A stretch of 64,000 nucleotides of DNA from Marinobacterium lacunae (GTDB lineage: Bacteria > Pseudomonadota > Gammaproteobacteria > Pseudomonadales > Balneatricaceae), in the NCBI RefSeq assembly GCF_000705555.1, contig NZ_JMQN01000036.1, positions 1 through 64,000 on the forward strand, written 5' to 3'. The translations under genes were made by a program, and so were the position numbers. The notes beneath the pieces are model-generated. The model saw only the letters and a program-made list of their open reading frames with translations. It was not told where the DNA came from and made no database searches. Below are positions 47,414-56,409 of this stretch, piece after piece. The stretch's first letter is position 1. The number at the start of each line of letters is the position of its first letter.

Positions 47414-48205
47414 ATGATCACCCCGCGCCCTCTTTTTTCCACTCGCTGGCACTGGTCCGGCCTGATTGCCGGTCATGTTGCAGCCCTTCTTCTGCTGCTC
47501 AGCTATGTGTTGCCCGCAGGGCACGCGGCATGGCAGTCGATGGGAGCCACGCTGTTTTACGCCCTCAACGGTACACTGGCCGGTAACGGAGCCTGGACCT
47601 GGTTCTGGGCATGGATGAACTCCCGCGAAGTCGATGCGGCCACAGGCGTATTGCTGCTGCTTTTCCTGACCTTCCCTCTGGTGCTGCCGCGCGAGCGTCT
47701 GCAGGCGGCGCTGTGCGGGTTTATCAGTCTGATGATCCTGATGCTGCCGGCACGCGAGCTGTTGAGCGAGATCACACAGGCGTACGGGCTAAGTGGGCAG
47801 AGCCCATCCCTCGTGCTGGAGCCAGCCTACCGCTTTTCCGAGTTGCGTCCCGACATTCCCGCCAAGGACAGTGCCTCGACCAGTTTTCCCGGCGATCACG
47901 CCAGCGTACTGCTGATCTGGTTCGGCTTTCTGGCGTTCAACGCCCGCCGCTGGCTGAAGGTATCGGTGTTGGCAGCCGTCACCCTATGGCTTGTGCTGCC
48001 GCGGCTGATCGGGGGCGCCCACTGGCTTGCCGACGTGGCCGTTGGCGGAATGGTGATGGCATTGATCACGCTGAGCTGGGCATTCGCTTCACCAGTTGCG
48101 GAATGGATCAACCGCGGGCTGCTTAAACTGGCCGGCCCCCTGTTCCGTCTGGCCGGACGCATTCCGCTACTCGGCAGACTGCCGTTTTTCTGCCGCCAGG
48201 ATTGA
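47414..48205 (+). CDS. PAP2-superfamily membrane phosphatase
   Basis: This 263-residue inner-membrane protein has about six hydrophobic segments. The PAP2 motifs are partly recognisable: SFPGDHASVLLIW carries the catalytic His of motif II, and LIGGAHWLADVAVGG carries the second His and Asp of motif III. Motif I (K-x6-RP) is not clear. Such enzymes dephosphorylate undecaprenyl pyrophosphate, lipid A or phosphatidylglycerol phosphate; the substrate cannot be told. It stands alone between hslO and hslR, reading towards hslR. Confidence 0.87.
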   Translation: MITPRPLFSTRWHWSGLIAGHVAALLLLLSYVLPAGHAAWQSMGATLFYALNGTLAGNGAWTWFWAWMNSREVDAATGVLLLLFLTFPLVLPRERLQAALCGFISLMILMLPARELLSEITQAYGLSGQSPSLVLEPAYRFSELRPDIPAKDSASTSFPGDHASVLLIWFGFLAFNARRWLKVSVLAAVTLWLVLPRLIGGAHWLADVAVGGMVMALITLSWAFASPVAEWINRGLLKLAGPLFRLAGRIPLLGRLPFFCRQD

Positions 48206-48216
48206 GCACAGCTGAA

Positions 48217-48621
48217 TCAGAAATGGCCCTTGATACGCAGTAACTCACGACGACTTTTCTTGTTCGGGCGATGATCGGGGCCACTGCCCAGCTCTTTGCG
48301 CTGGGCCGCCCACTCTTCGCGGGCTCGGATGCTTTCGGGTGTTTCACGATACAATTTCTGCGCTTCCGGTGCGCCACGGCGCTGGTCCGACAACGCCAGC
48401 ACCTCGACGGTTTTCTCCTCGTTGCCCTGCCTGATCTGCAGCTTGGCCCCGATCTCGACAACCTTGCTGCACTTGGTGCGCTGTCCGTCATAGTGCACCT
48501 TACCGCCCTCGATCATCGCCTTGGCAATCGCCCGGGTCTTGTAGAAACGCGCTGCCCAAAGCCACTTATCGAGACGGATCTTGTGGTCCTGGTCTTCGTG
48601 TTTATCGGCGTGTTTACTCAT
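48217..48621 (-). CDS. hslR: Heat shock protein 15 (ribosome-associated)
   Basis: Hsp15 binds stalled 50S subunits that carry a nascent chain with tRNA and helps recycle them. The 134-residue basic protein has an S4 RNA-binding domain at about 15-75 (IRLDKWLWAARFYKTRAIAK, GGKVHYDGQR) and a Lys/Arg-rich tail. It overlaps the nucleotidase gene yrfG by 8 bases. yrfG-hslR-hslO is the E. coli order; here a PAP2 gene separates hslR from hslO. Confidence 0.94.
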   Translation of the reverse strand: MSKHADKHEDQDHKIRLDKWLWAARFYKTRAIAKAMIEGGKVHYDGQRTKCSKVVEIGAKLQIRQGNEEKTVEVLALSDQRRGAPEAQKLYRETPESIRAREEWAAQRKELGSGPDHRPNKKSRRELLRIKGHF

Positions 48622-49273
48622 TCGGTGGCATCACCTCGGCAAAATCGGTTATTGCATCGAACCCTTCGATCTCCCGTGCAGGTTGACGGCTGTCCGGCTG
48701 CGCAATGCAGAGCAGGTGCCGAATGCCATAGCGTTGCGCCGAGTGCAGCACCGGGAGACTGTCGTCAATCAGCAGCGTGCGTTGCTCATCGAAGGGCTCC
48801 ACCTCTTTCAGCTTAGCCCAGAAGCCGACATCCTCCTTGGGCAGACCGAAATCGTGGGAACACAGCACCCGATCCACCTGTTGATCGATATCGGTGCGCT
48901 CTATCTTCAAATTCAGACTGTCGCGGTGTGCATTGGTCACGATCAGTGTGCGTCGGCCGCTGCGGCGCAGCGCGGCCAGAAAGGCCTCTACACCGGCTCG
49001 ATACGCGATGCGATCGGCAACCTCGCGTTTGAGCTCCGCAATCGGCAACTCCAGTTCGCGACTCCAGTAATCCAGACAGTACCAGTTCAGCGATCCACGC
49101 TGCGCCATGATCCGTTCGATCAGCGGGTCGCGTGAGGTTTCCACATCAAGCCCATGCCGCTGTGCATATCGCAACGGCAGAAACTCGAGCCAGAAGTGGG
49201 AGTCGAAGTGCAGGTCGAGCAGAGTACCGTCCATATCAAGCAGAACGGTATCCACGGCTTGCCAATCCACCAT
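48614..49273 (-). CDS. yrfG: GMP/IMP nucleotidase, HAD family
   Basis: This 219-residue HAD phosphatase has VLLDMDGTLLDLHFDSHFW (motif I with both Asp residues), LIVTNAHRDSLNLK (motif II) and LLIDDSLPVLHSA (motif IV). It resembles E. coli YrfG, which dephosphorylates GMP and IMP. ATG at 49271-49273 is used; upstream sequence belongs to the opposite-strand nudE. It is translationally coupled to hslR. Confidence 0.9.
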   Translation of the reverse strand: MVDWQAVDTVLLDMDGTLLDLHFDSHFWLEFLPLRYAQRHGLDVETSRDPLIERIMAQRGSLNWYCLDYWSRELELPIAELKREVADRIAYRAGVEAFLAALRRSGRRTLIVTNAHRDSLNLKIERTDIDQQVDRVLCSHDFGLPKEDVGFWAKLKEVEPFDEQRTLLIDDSLPVLHSAQRYGIRHLLCIAQPDSRQPAREIEGFDAITDFAEVMPPNE

Positions 49274-49315
49274 AATCAGGGAACACTCAGCTTGGATGGA
49301 GACGAATAACGGAAC

Positions 49316-49873
49316 GTGAGTATGCCGCGAAAGCCCGAGATTTTGAAGGTAACCAAGGTAGCCGAGAGTCGGCTGTTCCATGTCGAAGCGCTGGACCTGC
49401 GCTTCAGCAACGGCGCAGAACGACGCTTCGAACGTCTGGCACTGCGCGGCCGGGGTGCCGTCATGGTGGTGGCACTGGACGAGGAGATGAATGTCCAGCT
49501 GATCCGGGAGTACGCCGCCGGGCTGCATGACTACGTGCTGACCCTGCCCAAGGGTCTGATCGACCCTGGCGAAGATTCGCTGCAAGCGGCCAATCGAGAG
49601 CTTCAGGAAGAGGTCGGGTTCGGCGCCCGCGAGATGGTAATGCTGAAGAACCTGTCATCGGCCCCAAACTACATGGGGCATAGCATCGATGTGATTCTCG
49701 CCCGCGACCTATATCCCAGCAAACTCGAAGGTGACGAGCCAGAGCCGCTGGAACGGGTTCCCTGGCCGCTGAGTCGACTGGAGGAACTTATCCTGCGCGA
49801 TGACTTTTCCGAAGGCCGGGCCATTGCCGCGCTCTACCTGGCCCGGCACTGGCTGGAAAACGAAAACTGCTAA
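49316..49873 (+). CDS. nudE: ADP compounds hydrolase NudE
   Basis: This Nudix enzyme of 185 residues hydrolyses ADP-ribose, NADH and Ap3A-type substrates. The Nudix box is GLIDPGEDSLQAANRELQEE followed by VGF, and the N-terminus KPEILKVTKVAESRLFHVE is family-like. It is divergent from yrfG, the conserved pairing. The start is GTG at 49316 or ATG at 49322; the longer form is given. Confidence 0.93.
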   Translation: MSMPRKPEILKVTKVAESRLFHVEALDLRFSNGAERRFERLALRGRGAVMVVALDEEMNVQLIREYAAGLHDYVLTLPKGLIDPGEDSLQAANRELQEEVGFGAREMVMLKNLSSAPNYMGHSIDVILARDLYPSKLEGDEPEPLERVPWPLSRLEELILRDDFSEGRAIAALYLARHWLENENC

Positions 49874-49879
49874 ACAGGA

Positions 49880-50161
49880 TCAGGGGTTACGGCACGCCAG
49901 CGTGCCGGCCACTACGGTCTTGTTGACCTTTTCAGCGAATACCGGATCAGTGATGCGGGTATCCATGATTCGTTGCACCTCCTGATCGCTGAAGCGCTCG
50001 TGGACATAATCGGAGAGACAGCTGCACTGCTCCTCTGTGGCGCCGCCCGAGGCCAGACAGCCATCACGGAAGGGACCCCAGGTTTTCGAACTCAGGTACT
50101 GGGACTTCACCAGATAGATTGCCAGCAGCACCACCCCCATCCACAGAAACACTTTACCCAT
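49880..50161 (-). CDS. Small membrane-anchored cysteine-containing protein
   Basis: This protein of about 93 residues (ATG at 50159-50161, AAGG upstream) has one N-terminal hydrophobic segment, about residues 3-20 (VFLWMGVVLLAIYLV), followed by a small periplasmic part. That part has four cysteines: GCLASGGATEEQCSC and a last one in LACRNP, which could form two disulfides. I do not recognise the family. Its stop lies 6 bases from the nudE stop (convergent). No enzymatic motif is seen. Confidence 0.72.
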   Translation of the reverse strand: MGKVFLWMGVVLLAIYLVKSQYLSSKTWGPFRDGCLASGGATEEQCSCLSDYVHERFSDQEVQRIMDTRITDPVFAEKVNKTVVAGTLACRNP

Positions 50162-50293
50162 TGCATCCAGCCTTGTAATCGTTATAAGAGCCCCCATTCT
50201 ATGTACACTGAGGCGGCGTTTCAGCTAACTATTAGTCGCACTCGAGGTCGGAATAACAGTACAGACTGTGCCATGATTCCGACCCAAAAAGGG

Positions 50294-50302
50294 TGCTATG
50301 AT
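50294..50302 (+). promoter_or_regulatory. Possible extended -10 promoter of sodB
   Basis: TGCTATGAT (50294-50302) is an extended -10 element (TGn plus TATGAT) about 110 bases before the sodB ATG. The -35 position shows no good match. The remaining gap 50162-50411 has no other clear signal. Confidence 0.35.
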
Positions 50303-50411
50303 CAGCAGACCGCCGAGGGTGAGCGAAGAACAACCCGGTTTTATGCTTGAAAGCCCGTGGGTCAAAAGCCCGGCGCTTTCGAAACCTGTCAAACATTTAA
50401 GGTGAATTACT

Positions 50412-50993
50412 ATGAGCTTTGAACTGCCAGCACTGCCTTACGCAAAGGATGCCCTGGAGCCGCACATCTCTGCAGAAACTCTGGAATACCATCACGGCAA
50501 GCATCACAACACCTACGTTGTGAAGCTGAACGGTCTGGTACCGGGCACTGAGTTCGAAGGCAAGTCTCTGGAAGAGATCATCAAGACTGCTCCGGCAGGC
50601 GGCGTATTCAACAACGCAGCCCAAATCTGGAACCACACCTTCTACTGGCACTGCCTGGCACCGAACGCCGGCGGCGCGCCGACTGGTGCTATCGCTGACG
50701 CGATCAACGCCAAGTGGGGCTCTTTCGAGAAGTTCCAGGAAGAGTTTAACGACAAGGCTGTGAACAACTTCGGTTCCAGCTGGACCTGGCTGGTCAAGAA
50801 CGCCGACGGCTCTCTGGAGATCGTCAACACCAGCAACGCCGGCACCCCGATGACCAGCGGCCAGACTGCACTGCTGACCGTTGACCTGTGGGAACACGCT
50901 TACTACATCGACTACCGCAACGTACGTCCGGATTACCTGAAAGGTTTCTGGGCGCTGGTTAACTGGGAATTCGTTAACCAGAACTTCGCATAA
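50412..50993 (+). CDS. sodB: Superoxide dismutase (Fe)
   Basis: SodB dismutates superoxide in the cytoplasm. The 193-residue protein has metal ligands H27 (EYHHGKHH), H75 (IWNHTFYWH), D158 and H162 ([13 protein letters not shown]). The residues GGVFNNAAQ and the Gln-containing loop before the second ligand favour iron rather than manganese. Ribosome-binding AAGGTGA precedes the ATG. It is a single gene with its own terminator. Confidence 0.96.
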   Translation: MSFELPALPYAKDALEPHISAETLEYHHGKHHNTYVVKLNGLVPGTEFEGKSLEEIIKTAPAGGVFNNAAQIWNHTFYWHCLAPNAGGAPTGAIADAINAKWGSFEKFQEEFNDKAVNNFGSSWTWLVKNADGSLEIVNTSNAGTPMTSGQTALLTVDLWEHAYYIDYRNVRPDYLKGFWALVNWEFVNQNFA

Positions 50994-51008
50994 GTTACTG
51001 TTCTTATT

Positions 51009-51038
51009 CAAAAAGGCGCCCGACGGCGCCTTTTTTTA
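51009..51038 (+). terminator. Intrinsic terminator of sodB
   Basis: AAAAGGCGCC and GGCGCCTTTT pair around CGAC and run into TTTTTTT. It starts 16 bases after the sodB stop and separates it from the ABC transporter operon. Confidence 0.9.
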
Positions 51039-51083
51039 TGCCTCTTCCATAATCACGCAGAACGGACATTATCGTCCCCCAAA

Positions 51084-51123
51084 ACCATCAATGGTATTTT
51101 TGTACCATATTTTGTTATTGACA
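51084..51123 (+). promoter_or_regulatory. Palindromic operator and -35 upstream of the PotD-like operon
   Basis: ATGGTA (51091-51096) and TACCAT (51103-51108) form an 18-bp palindrome with a 6-base T-rich centre; ACCAT at 51084-51088 also pairs with the left arm. Ten bases later is a consensus -35 TTGACA (51118-51123), but the -10 region (about 51141-51148, GACATTTA) is poor. This is the pattern of a regulated promoter. The RpiR-type protein encoded at the operon's far end is the likeliest ligand, by position only. Confidence 0.5.
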
Positions 51124-51208
51124 GATTATTACCACGCATCGACATTTAAGGAGGACTCAACGACCCAATATCGCCTCATCAGGAGGCGCTGTAGAGGAGT
51201 AAACCACG

Positions 51209-52267
51209 ATGAAAAACTCATCAAGGGGTGGCGACCTGAAACGCCTTGCTCTCTCGGTAATGGCAGCTTCTGCCGTCACTATTCTACCCACCCATGTATC
51301 CGCTCAGGAAAGCCTCAACCTGTACAACTGGGGCGACTATATAAACCCGGAAGTCCTCACCCGATTTACAGCTGAAACCGGTATCGAAGTGACCCTAGAC
51401 ACCTACGGTTCCAACGAGGAGATGCTGGCAAAACTGCAGGCGGGAGCCAAAGGGTATGACATCATCTTCCCTTCGGTGCATATGCAGGATGTCATGGCAC
51501 ACCTTGGCATGCTCGAGAAGACCGACATCAACCAATACACCGGATTCTCCCATGTGGACCCGGCGTTCCTGACAGCCACAACCGACCCCAAGGGCGAGTA
51601 TTGCCTGCCCTATGCGTGGGGCAGTGTTGGCATCGTCTACAACAAAAAGCTTGCCGGCAAGGTGACCTCCTGGAAGGACTTTTTCGCACTGACGGAAAAG
51701 GGACAGAAGGTCACGATGCTCGATGACATGCGCGAAACACTCGGCGTGGGTCTGATCATGAACGGCAACTCGGTCAATAGCACCGATCCTGACGAGCTAA
51801 AAGCAGCTGCCGCCTTCCTGGAACCCTACAAACAGGGAATCGCCGCATTCACATACGACAGTATTCCGATGGTCCAGTCGGGCGATATCGCTGCTGCTCA
51901 TTGGTATGTGGGCGCGATGATGTATGTCACTCAGGCACCGGACACGCTGGACTATGTGATCCCCGCCGAAGGCGCGACCAAGTACCAGGAAAACATGTGC
52001 GTTCTGAAAACCGCGCCTAATAAGGAGAACGCGATCCGCTTCCTGGAGTTTTTCACTCAACCCGAGATAGCCGCACTGAATACGGCTCAGCAGATGAACG
52101 GCACTGCCAACAAAGACGCCATCGAACTGCTGCCGGACGCTTTGAAGAACAACCCCAACGTGAACCCTGCGGCCGACACCATGTCCCGGTTGCAGATGTT
52201 CACCGACTTGGGCAAGGGGCTTCGCCTGTACGACCGCGTTTGGACCCGCTTCAAAACCAGCCAGTAG
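51209..52267 (+). CDS. ABC transporter substrate-binding protein, PotD/PotF-like
   Basis: This 352-residue periplasmic protein has a signal peptide ending near A32 (THVSA-QES). The mature N-terminus [22 protein letters not shown] and the following [14 protein letters not shown] are typical of polyamine receptors PotD and PotF. Polyamine binding is possible, but related receptors in such operons bind other cationic compounds. It is the first gene of a five-gene unit ending with a peptidase. A good ribosome-binding site (AGAGGAG) precedes the ATG. Confidence 0.9.
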   Translation: MKNSSRGGDLKRLALSVMAASAVTILPTHVSAQESLNLYNWGDYINPEVLTRFTAETGIEVTLDTYGSNEEMLAKLQAGAKGYDIIFPSVHMQDVMAHLGMLEKTDINQYTGFSHVDPAFLTATTDPKGEYCLPYAWGSVGIVYNKKLAGKVTSWKDFFALTEKGQKVTMLDDMRETLGVGLIMNGNSVNSTDPDELKAAAAFLEPYKQGIAAFTYDSIPMVQSGDIAAAHWYVGAMMYVTQAPDTLDYVIPAEGATKYQENMCVLKTAPNKENAIRFLEFFTQPEIAALNTAQQMNGTANKDAIELLPDALKNNPNVNPAADTMSRLQMFTDLGKGLRLYDRVWTRFKTSQ

Positions 52268-52350
52268 CCGCTGGAAGTTCGTCGCTCATAATAACAGCAG
52301 CAGTGCCCCTCATTTTTACCGATCCGGCAATCAAGACCTGGAGAAAACCC

Positions 52351-53496
52351 ATGCCAGCTGCACAACAAACTGCCTCAAGGACGAACACGACCAACGATGT
52401 GGTATTGAGCATTCAATGCGCTCATCGTAGTTTCAAAACCCCCGAAGGTGGGCAGGTCCACGCCCTGCGCGGGGTCGATCTCGATATTTTCGAAAATGAA
52501 TTCGTCACGCTGCTCGGCCCATCAGGCTGCGGCAAAACCACACTTCTACGTTGCATATCCGGGTTCGAACGACTGGACTCCGGCGATATCGCCATCGGTG
52601 GCGAGTCCATGGCACGCCGACCGGCACACAAACGGCCGGTGAATACTGTCTTCCAGTCCTACGCTCTCTTCCCACACATGACCGTTTTGCAAAACATAGG
52701 ATACGGTCTTGAGGCTGCCGGTGTCGGCCGACGTGAACGCATCGCCCGCTCAGAAGAGGCACTGGAGATGGTCGGCCTTGGTGATATGGGTCAGCGACGC
52801 CCGGAACAGCTTTCCGGCGGTCAGCAGCAGCGCGTCGCGCTGGCACGCGCCATCGTCAACCGCCCACGATTATTGCTGCTCGACGAACCGCTTTCCGCGC
52901 TGGATCGGAATCTGCGTCAGCAGATGCAGATAGAACTCAAGCGCCTCCAGCATGAACTCGGCATCGCCTTCGTGTTCGTCACCCATGATCAGGAGGAGGC
53001 GTTGACCATGTCCGACCGCATCGCCATTTTCAACGGCGGGCGCATCGAACAACTAGCCTCACCGCGGGAGATATACGACCACCCGGCCAGCGAGTTCGTT
53101 GCGCGCTTTATCGGCGAAAGCAACCTGTTCTCGGGCAAGATCGCCGACGCGACGCTGATCAGCTCGACGGGTAATCCGCTGCCCCTGTGCAGCAAACAAC
53201 TCGATCTTCGCAACTTCGACAACGGCCGTCAGGTAACAGCGGTAATCCGCCCGGAACATCTCCACCTGTGCGCGCCCGAAGCACCTCAAGCGCAGCTCAA
53301 TGCCCGCATTACAGAGGTGATCTTCCTCGGCACGGAGTACCAGCTGATCTGCACGCTGAACGATCAAAGCCTGATCAAAGTGCGGGTTACCGACGTCAAC
53401 ACACCGCTGAGCGTGGGACAAAACATCGGTCTGAGTTACGCGCCCGAGCAGCTGCACCTGATTGCCGGCAGTACCCCCCTGCGAGGCGCAGCATGA
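52351..53496 (+). CDS. ABC transporter ATP-binding protein, PotA-like
   Basis: This 381-residue ATPase has Walker [11 protein letters not shown]-loop [13 protein letters not shown], signature [14 protein letters not shown], Walker [13 protein letters not shown] and the H-loop VTHDQ. The C-terminal TOBE-type domain (about 290-378) is that of PotA/CysA-type ATPases. ATG at 52351 has GGAG upstream. Its stop overlaps the next start as ATGA. Confidence 0.94.
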   Translation: MPAAQQTASRTNTTNDVVLSIQCAHRSFKTPEGGQVHALRGVDLDIFENEFVTLLGPSGCGKTTLLRCISGFERLDSGDIAIGGESMARRPAHKRPVNTVFQSYALFPHMTVLQNIGYGLEAAGVGRRERIARSEEALEMVGLGDMGQRRPEQLSGGQQQRVALARAIVNRPRLLLLDEPLSALDRNLRQQMQIELKRLQHELGIAFVFVTHDQEEALTMSDRIAIFNGGRIEQLASPREIYDHPASEFVARFIGESNLFSGKIADATLISSTGNPLPLCSKQLDLRNFDNGRQVTAVIRPEHLHLCAPEAPQAQLNARITEVIFLGTEYQLICTLNDQSLIKVRVTDVNTPLSVGQNIGLSYAPEQLHLIAGSTPLRGAA

Positions 53497-54404
53497 TCAA
53501 GTCAAACCTCCCACGGCCCCGGTGGCTGCAACCGCTCATGCTGCTCTCGCCCACGACACTGTTCCTGCTTGTGTTCTTTTGCGGCCCGCTGGCGATCATG
53601 GTGACCTACAGCCTGCTGGAGCCGGGTATCTACGGCGGTGTCGAGTGGACTTTTTATGATCAGAACTACGGCCGCATCTTTGGCTGGGCAGACGGTCTGT
53701 ATGAAGAGTTCGACCCGATCTATCTCGAGACCTTCGCCAAATCCGTGCGCCTGGCTTTGATCACGGTCGCCACTACACTGCTGATCTGCTATCCGGCCGC
53801 GTTCTGGATCAGCCGACTGCCCTCGCGCACCCGCTCTATCTGCATGTTCCTGATTACGCTGCCCTTCTTTGTCAGCATGATCGTGCGTCTCTACGCCTGG
53901 CTGCTGATTTTAAGACCCACCGGCGTGATCAATCAGTTGCTGATGTCGCTGGGCCTTATCAGTGAGCCGCTGGAGATGATGTACACCGAAGGCGCCGTAA
54001 TCGTGGGCATGACCTACATCTTTCTGCCCTTCATGTTCCTGCCGATCTACGCCAGCATCGAGAAGCTGCCAGGCAGCCTCATCGAGGCGTCTCAGGACCT
54101 TGGCGCCAGCCCTGTGCGCACCTTCTTCCGGGTGATTCTTCCGCTCACGCTGCCAGGGGTAATCTCTGGCGCGATCATCGTGTTTATTCCAAGCCTCGGT
54201 AACTTCATCGTGCCCGGCCTGCTGGGTGGCGCCAAGGTGATGATGGTGGGCAACCTGATCGAGCAGCAGTTCCTATATGCCCGCAACTGGCCGTTCGGCG
54301 CCGCGCTCTCGTTCATGATAATGGCCGCGATGCTGTTCCTTCTGCTGATTTATGTTCGTGTGCAATCCCGCAGTATCGGCGCAAGCCGCGGCGAAGGAGT
54401 CTGA
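53493..54404 (+). CDS. ABC transporter permease, PotB-like
   Basis: This 303-residue inner-membrane protein has six membrane segments and the EAA loop [20 protein letters not shown] that contacts the ATPase. The periplasmic loop after the first helix is long ([18 protein letters not shown]...), as in PotB proteins. It is translationally coupled to the ATPase gene. Two bases separate it from the second permease. Confidence 0.93.
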   Translation: MIKSNLPRPRWLQPLMLLSPTTLFLLVFFCGPLAIMVTYSLLEPGIYGGVEWTFYDQNYGRIFGWADGLYEEFDPIYLETFAKSVRLALITVATTLLICYPAAFWISRLPSRTRSICMFLITLPFFVSMIVRLYAWLLILRPTGVINQLLMSLGLISEPLEMMYTEGAVIVGMTYIFLPFMFLPIYASIEKLPGSLIEASQDLGASPVRTFFRVILPLTLPGVISGAIIVFIPSLGNFIVPGLLGGAKVMMVGNLIEQQFLYARNWPFGAALSFMIMAAMLFLLLIYVRVQSRSIGASRGEGV

Positions 54405-54406
54405 CC

Positions 54407-55240
54407 ATGCACTCTACCTTTTCAACACGGCTACTTAGCCTCTACGGCGTTCTGTTTTTCCTTTTCATCTACCTGCCGATCGGGCTGATTTTCGTCTACT
54501 CGTTTAACAGCAATCCGATCAACATGATGGTGTGGCAGAGCTTTACCTTCGACTGGTACCGCACCATTTTCGGCTTCTCCGCCGAGGTGACCGAAGCCAC
54601 TCTCTATGTTGAATCCACCGATCAACTGATTGGAGCTGTACAGAACAGTCTGATCGTGGCCAGTGTCGCCGCCAGTCTGTCCACGCTGCTCGGCACAGCC
54701 GCAGCGCTGGCACTCTACCGTTTTCGCGTGCGTCTGGAGGGGTTTTATCGGGCCCTGATGATGACGCCAATGATGATGCCGGACATCGTGCTCGGTATCG
54801 CACTGCTGATATTTTTCGTCAGTATCGGTATCGATCTGGGCGTGACCACGATCATGATCGGCCACTGCACCTTCCTGATCAGCTACGTGTTCATCATCGT
54901 CAGCGCACGGCTCGCCGGCATGGACCCGTCGCTCGAAGAAGCCTCAGCCGACCTCGGCGCTACACCCTTCACAACATTCCGGCGCATCACCTTGCCTCGA
55001 ATACTGCCCGGCGTGATGGGTGGCCTGATGCTCGCGTTCATCATCTCGATGGATGATCTGGTGATCACCTACTTCATCAGCGGTGTCGACGCGACCACCT
55101 TGCCTGTTTTCATCCTCAGCATGATTCGCCGCGGGGTAAAACCGGAAATCAATGCCATCGCCAGCATGCTGCTGATGTTCTCGATCATCGTTGCCTCTCT
55201 CGGAATATATCTGCGTGCGCGCAGTGAGAAACGACTCTGA
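54407..55240 (+). CDS. ABC transporter permease, PotC-like
   Basis: This second permease has 277 residues and six membrane segments, with EAA loop EASADLGATPFTTFRRITLP. PotC features include FIYLPIGLIFVYSFNSN at the start and SMDDLVITYFISG in the C-terminal half. Ribosome-binding GGAG lies 6 bases upstream. It is followed 28 bases later by the peptidase gene. Confidence 0.93.
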   Translation: MHSTFSTRLLSLYGVLFFLFIYLPIGLIFVYSFNSNPINMMVWQSFTFDWYRTIFGFSAEVTEATLYVESTDQLIGAVQNSLIVASVAASLSTLLGTAAALALYRFRVRLEGFYRALMMTPMMMPDIVLGIALLIFFVSIGIDLGVTTIMIGHCTFLISYVFIIVSARLAGMDPSLEEASADLGATPFTTFRRITLPRILPGVMGGLMLAFIISMDDLVITYFISGVDATTLPVFILSMIRRGVKPEINAIASMLLMFSIIVASLGIYLRARSEKRL

Positions 55241-55268
55241 CTTTGCCACTGTTTTAACGGATGCTGCT

Positions 55269-56405
55269 ATGAAAAACGCCTCTCACACACTCGATCCGAA
55301 CGCCCGTCGCAAGCCCCGCGCGCGAGATCTTGGACTGCCCTTCCCGGGCACCCCCGGGCCGCACAACGCCATCACCGATGTGGCCGGCTTGCTTGTGGGT
55401 TATCGCACCCTGCGCGAAGTCCGTGAGGGTAAACCGGTGAATACCGGCGTCACCGCCATCCTTCCCCGAGGACGGGACAACGACCCCAAACCTGTCTGGG
55501 CAGGTATTCATGCACTCAACGGCAATGGCGAGATGACCGGCAGCCACTGGATACGCGACGGCGGTTACTTTGTCGGCCCGATGATGATTACCAATTCACA
55601 CAGCGTCGGCATGGCGCATCATGCCGCAACGCGCTGGATGATCGATCAGTACGCCGACGCCTGGCAGAGAACCCATCTCTGGGCGATGCCGGTCGTCGCC
55701 GAGACCTACGACGGCGTGCTCAATGACATCGACGGCCAACATGTAACCGCCGAAGATGCCCGTGCCGCCATTGATGCGGCCGACACAGGCATACCCGAAG
55801 AGGGGTGCGTTGGTGGTGGCACCGGCATGATCGCGTATGAATTCAAGGGTGGCACAGGCACATCCTCGCGCCTGATCGAAGTTGACGGCCGGACCTATAC
55901 CATCGGCGCACTGGTACAGGCCAATCATGGTCTGCGTCCATGGCTGAAAGTACTCGGCGTGCCTGTCGGTCAGGCGATGCCGGGCGACAGCCTGCACAAC
56001 AACAAGGAAAAAGGCTCGATTATCGTGGTGCTCGCCACCGATGCGCCCATGCTGCCCCACCAGTTACAGCGTCTGGCCAAACGTGCTGCCATCGGTATCG
56101 GTCAGGCCGGAACACCCGGCGGCAACAACTCCGGCGATATATTTATCGCGTTCAGTACCGCCAACCCCATGCCACTGCCACAGCTGTCTGGATCGCATCT
56201 TTCGATGCAGGCACTTAACGACGAGTGCTTCGATCCGCTTTACATGGCGGCCGTGGAAGCGGTGGACGAAGCGGTTATCAACGCCATGGTCGCCGCCGAG
56301 GATATGCCCACGTTCCGCCCACCGGGCAAGGTCTGCAGGGCGATTGACACCGACCGGTTGGTGGATCTGGTGAGCACCGCACTGAATCTACGAAACAGTG
56401 CCTAA
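55269..56405 (+). CDS. P1-family (DmpA/BapA-like) aminopeptidase
   Basis: This 378-residue Ntn hydrolase self-cleaves into two chains. The predicted cut is between G249 and S250 (KEKGS-IIVVLATDAP), making S250 the N-terminal nucleophile, and S288 and D290 lie in GGNNSGD. These numbers coincide with the residues known for BapA/DmpA (S250, S288, E/D290). The family removes N-terminal D-residues or beta-amino acids from peptides and amides. No signal peptide is seen, so it acts in the cytoplasm on what the linked ABC importer brings in. It ends 4 bases from the convergent rpiR gene. Confidence 0.93.
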   Translation: MKNASHTLDPNARRKPRARDLGLPFPGTPGPHNAITDVAGLLVGYRTLREVREGKPVNTGVTAILPRGRDNDPKPVWAGIHALNGNGEMTGSHWIRDGGYFVGPMMITNSHSVGMAHHAATRWMIDQYADAWQRTHLWAMPVVAETYDGVLNDIDGQHVTAEDARAAIDAADTGIPEEGCVGGGTGMIAYEFKGGTGTSSRLIEVDGRTYTIGALVQANHGLRPWLKVLGVPVGQAMPGDSLHNNKEKGSIIVVLATDAPMLPHQLQRLAKRAAIGIGQAGTPGGNNSGDIFIAFSTANPMPLPQLSGSHLSMQALNDECFDPLYMAAVEAVDEAVINAMVAAEDMPTFRPPGKVCRAIDTDRLVDLVSTALNLRNSA

Positions 56406-56409
56406 GGGG

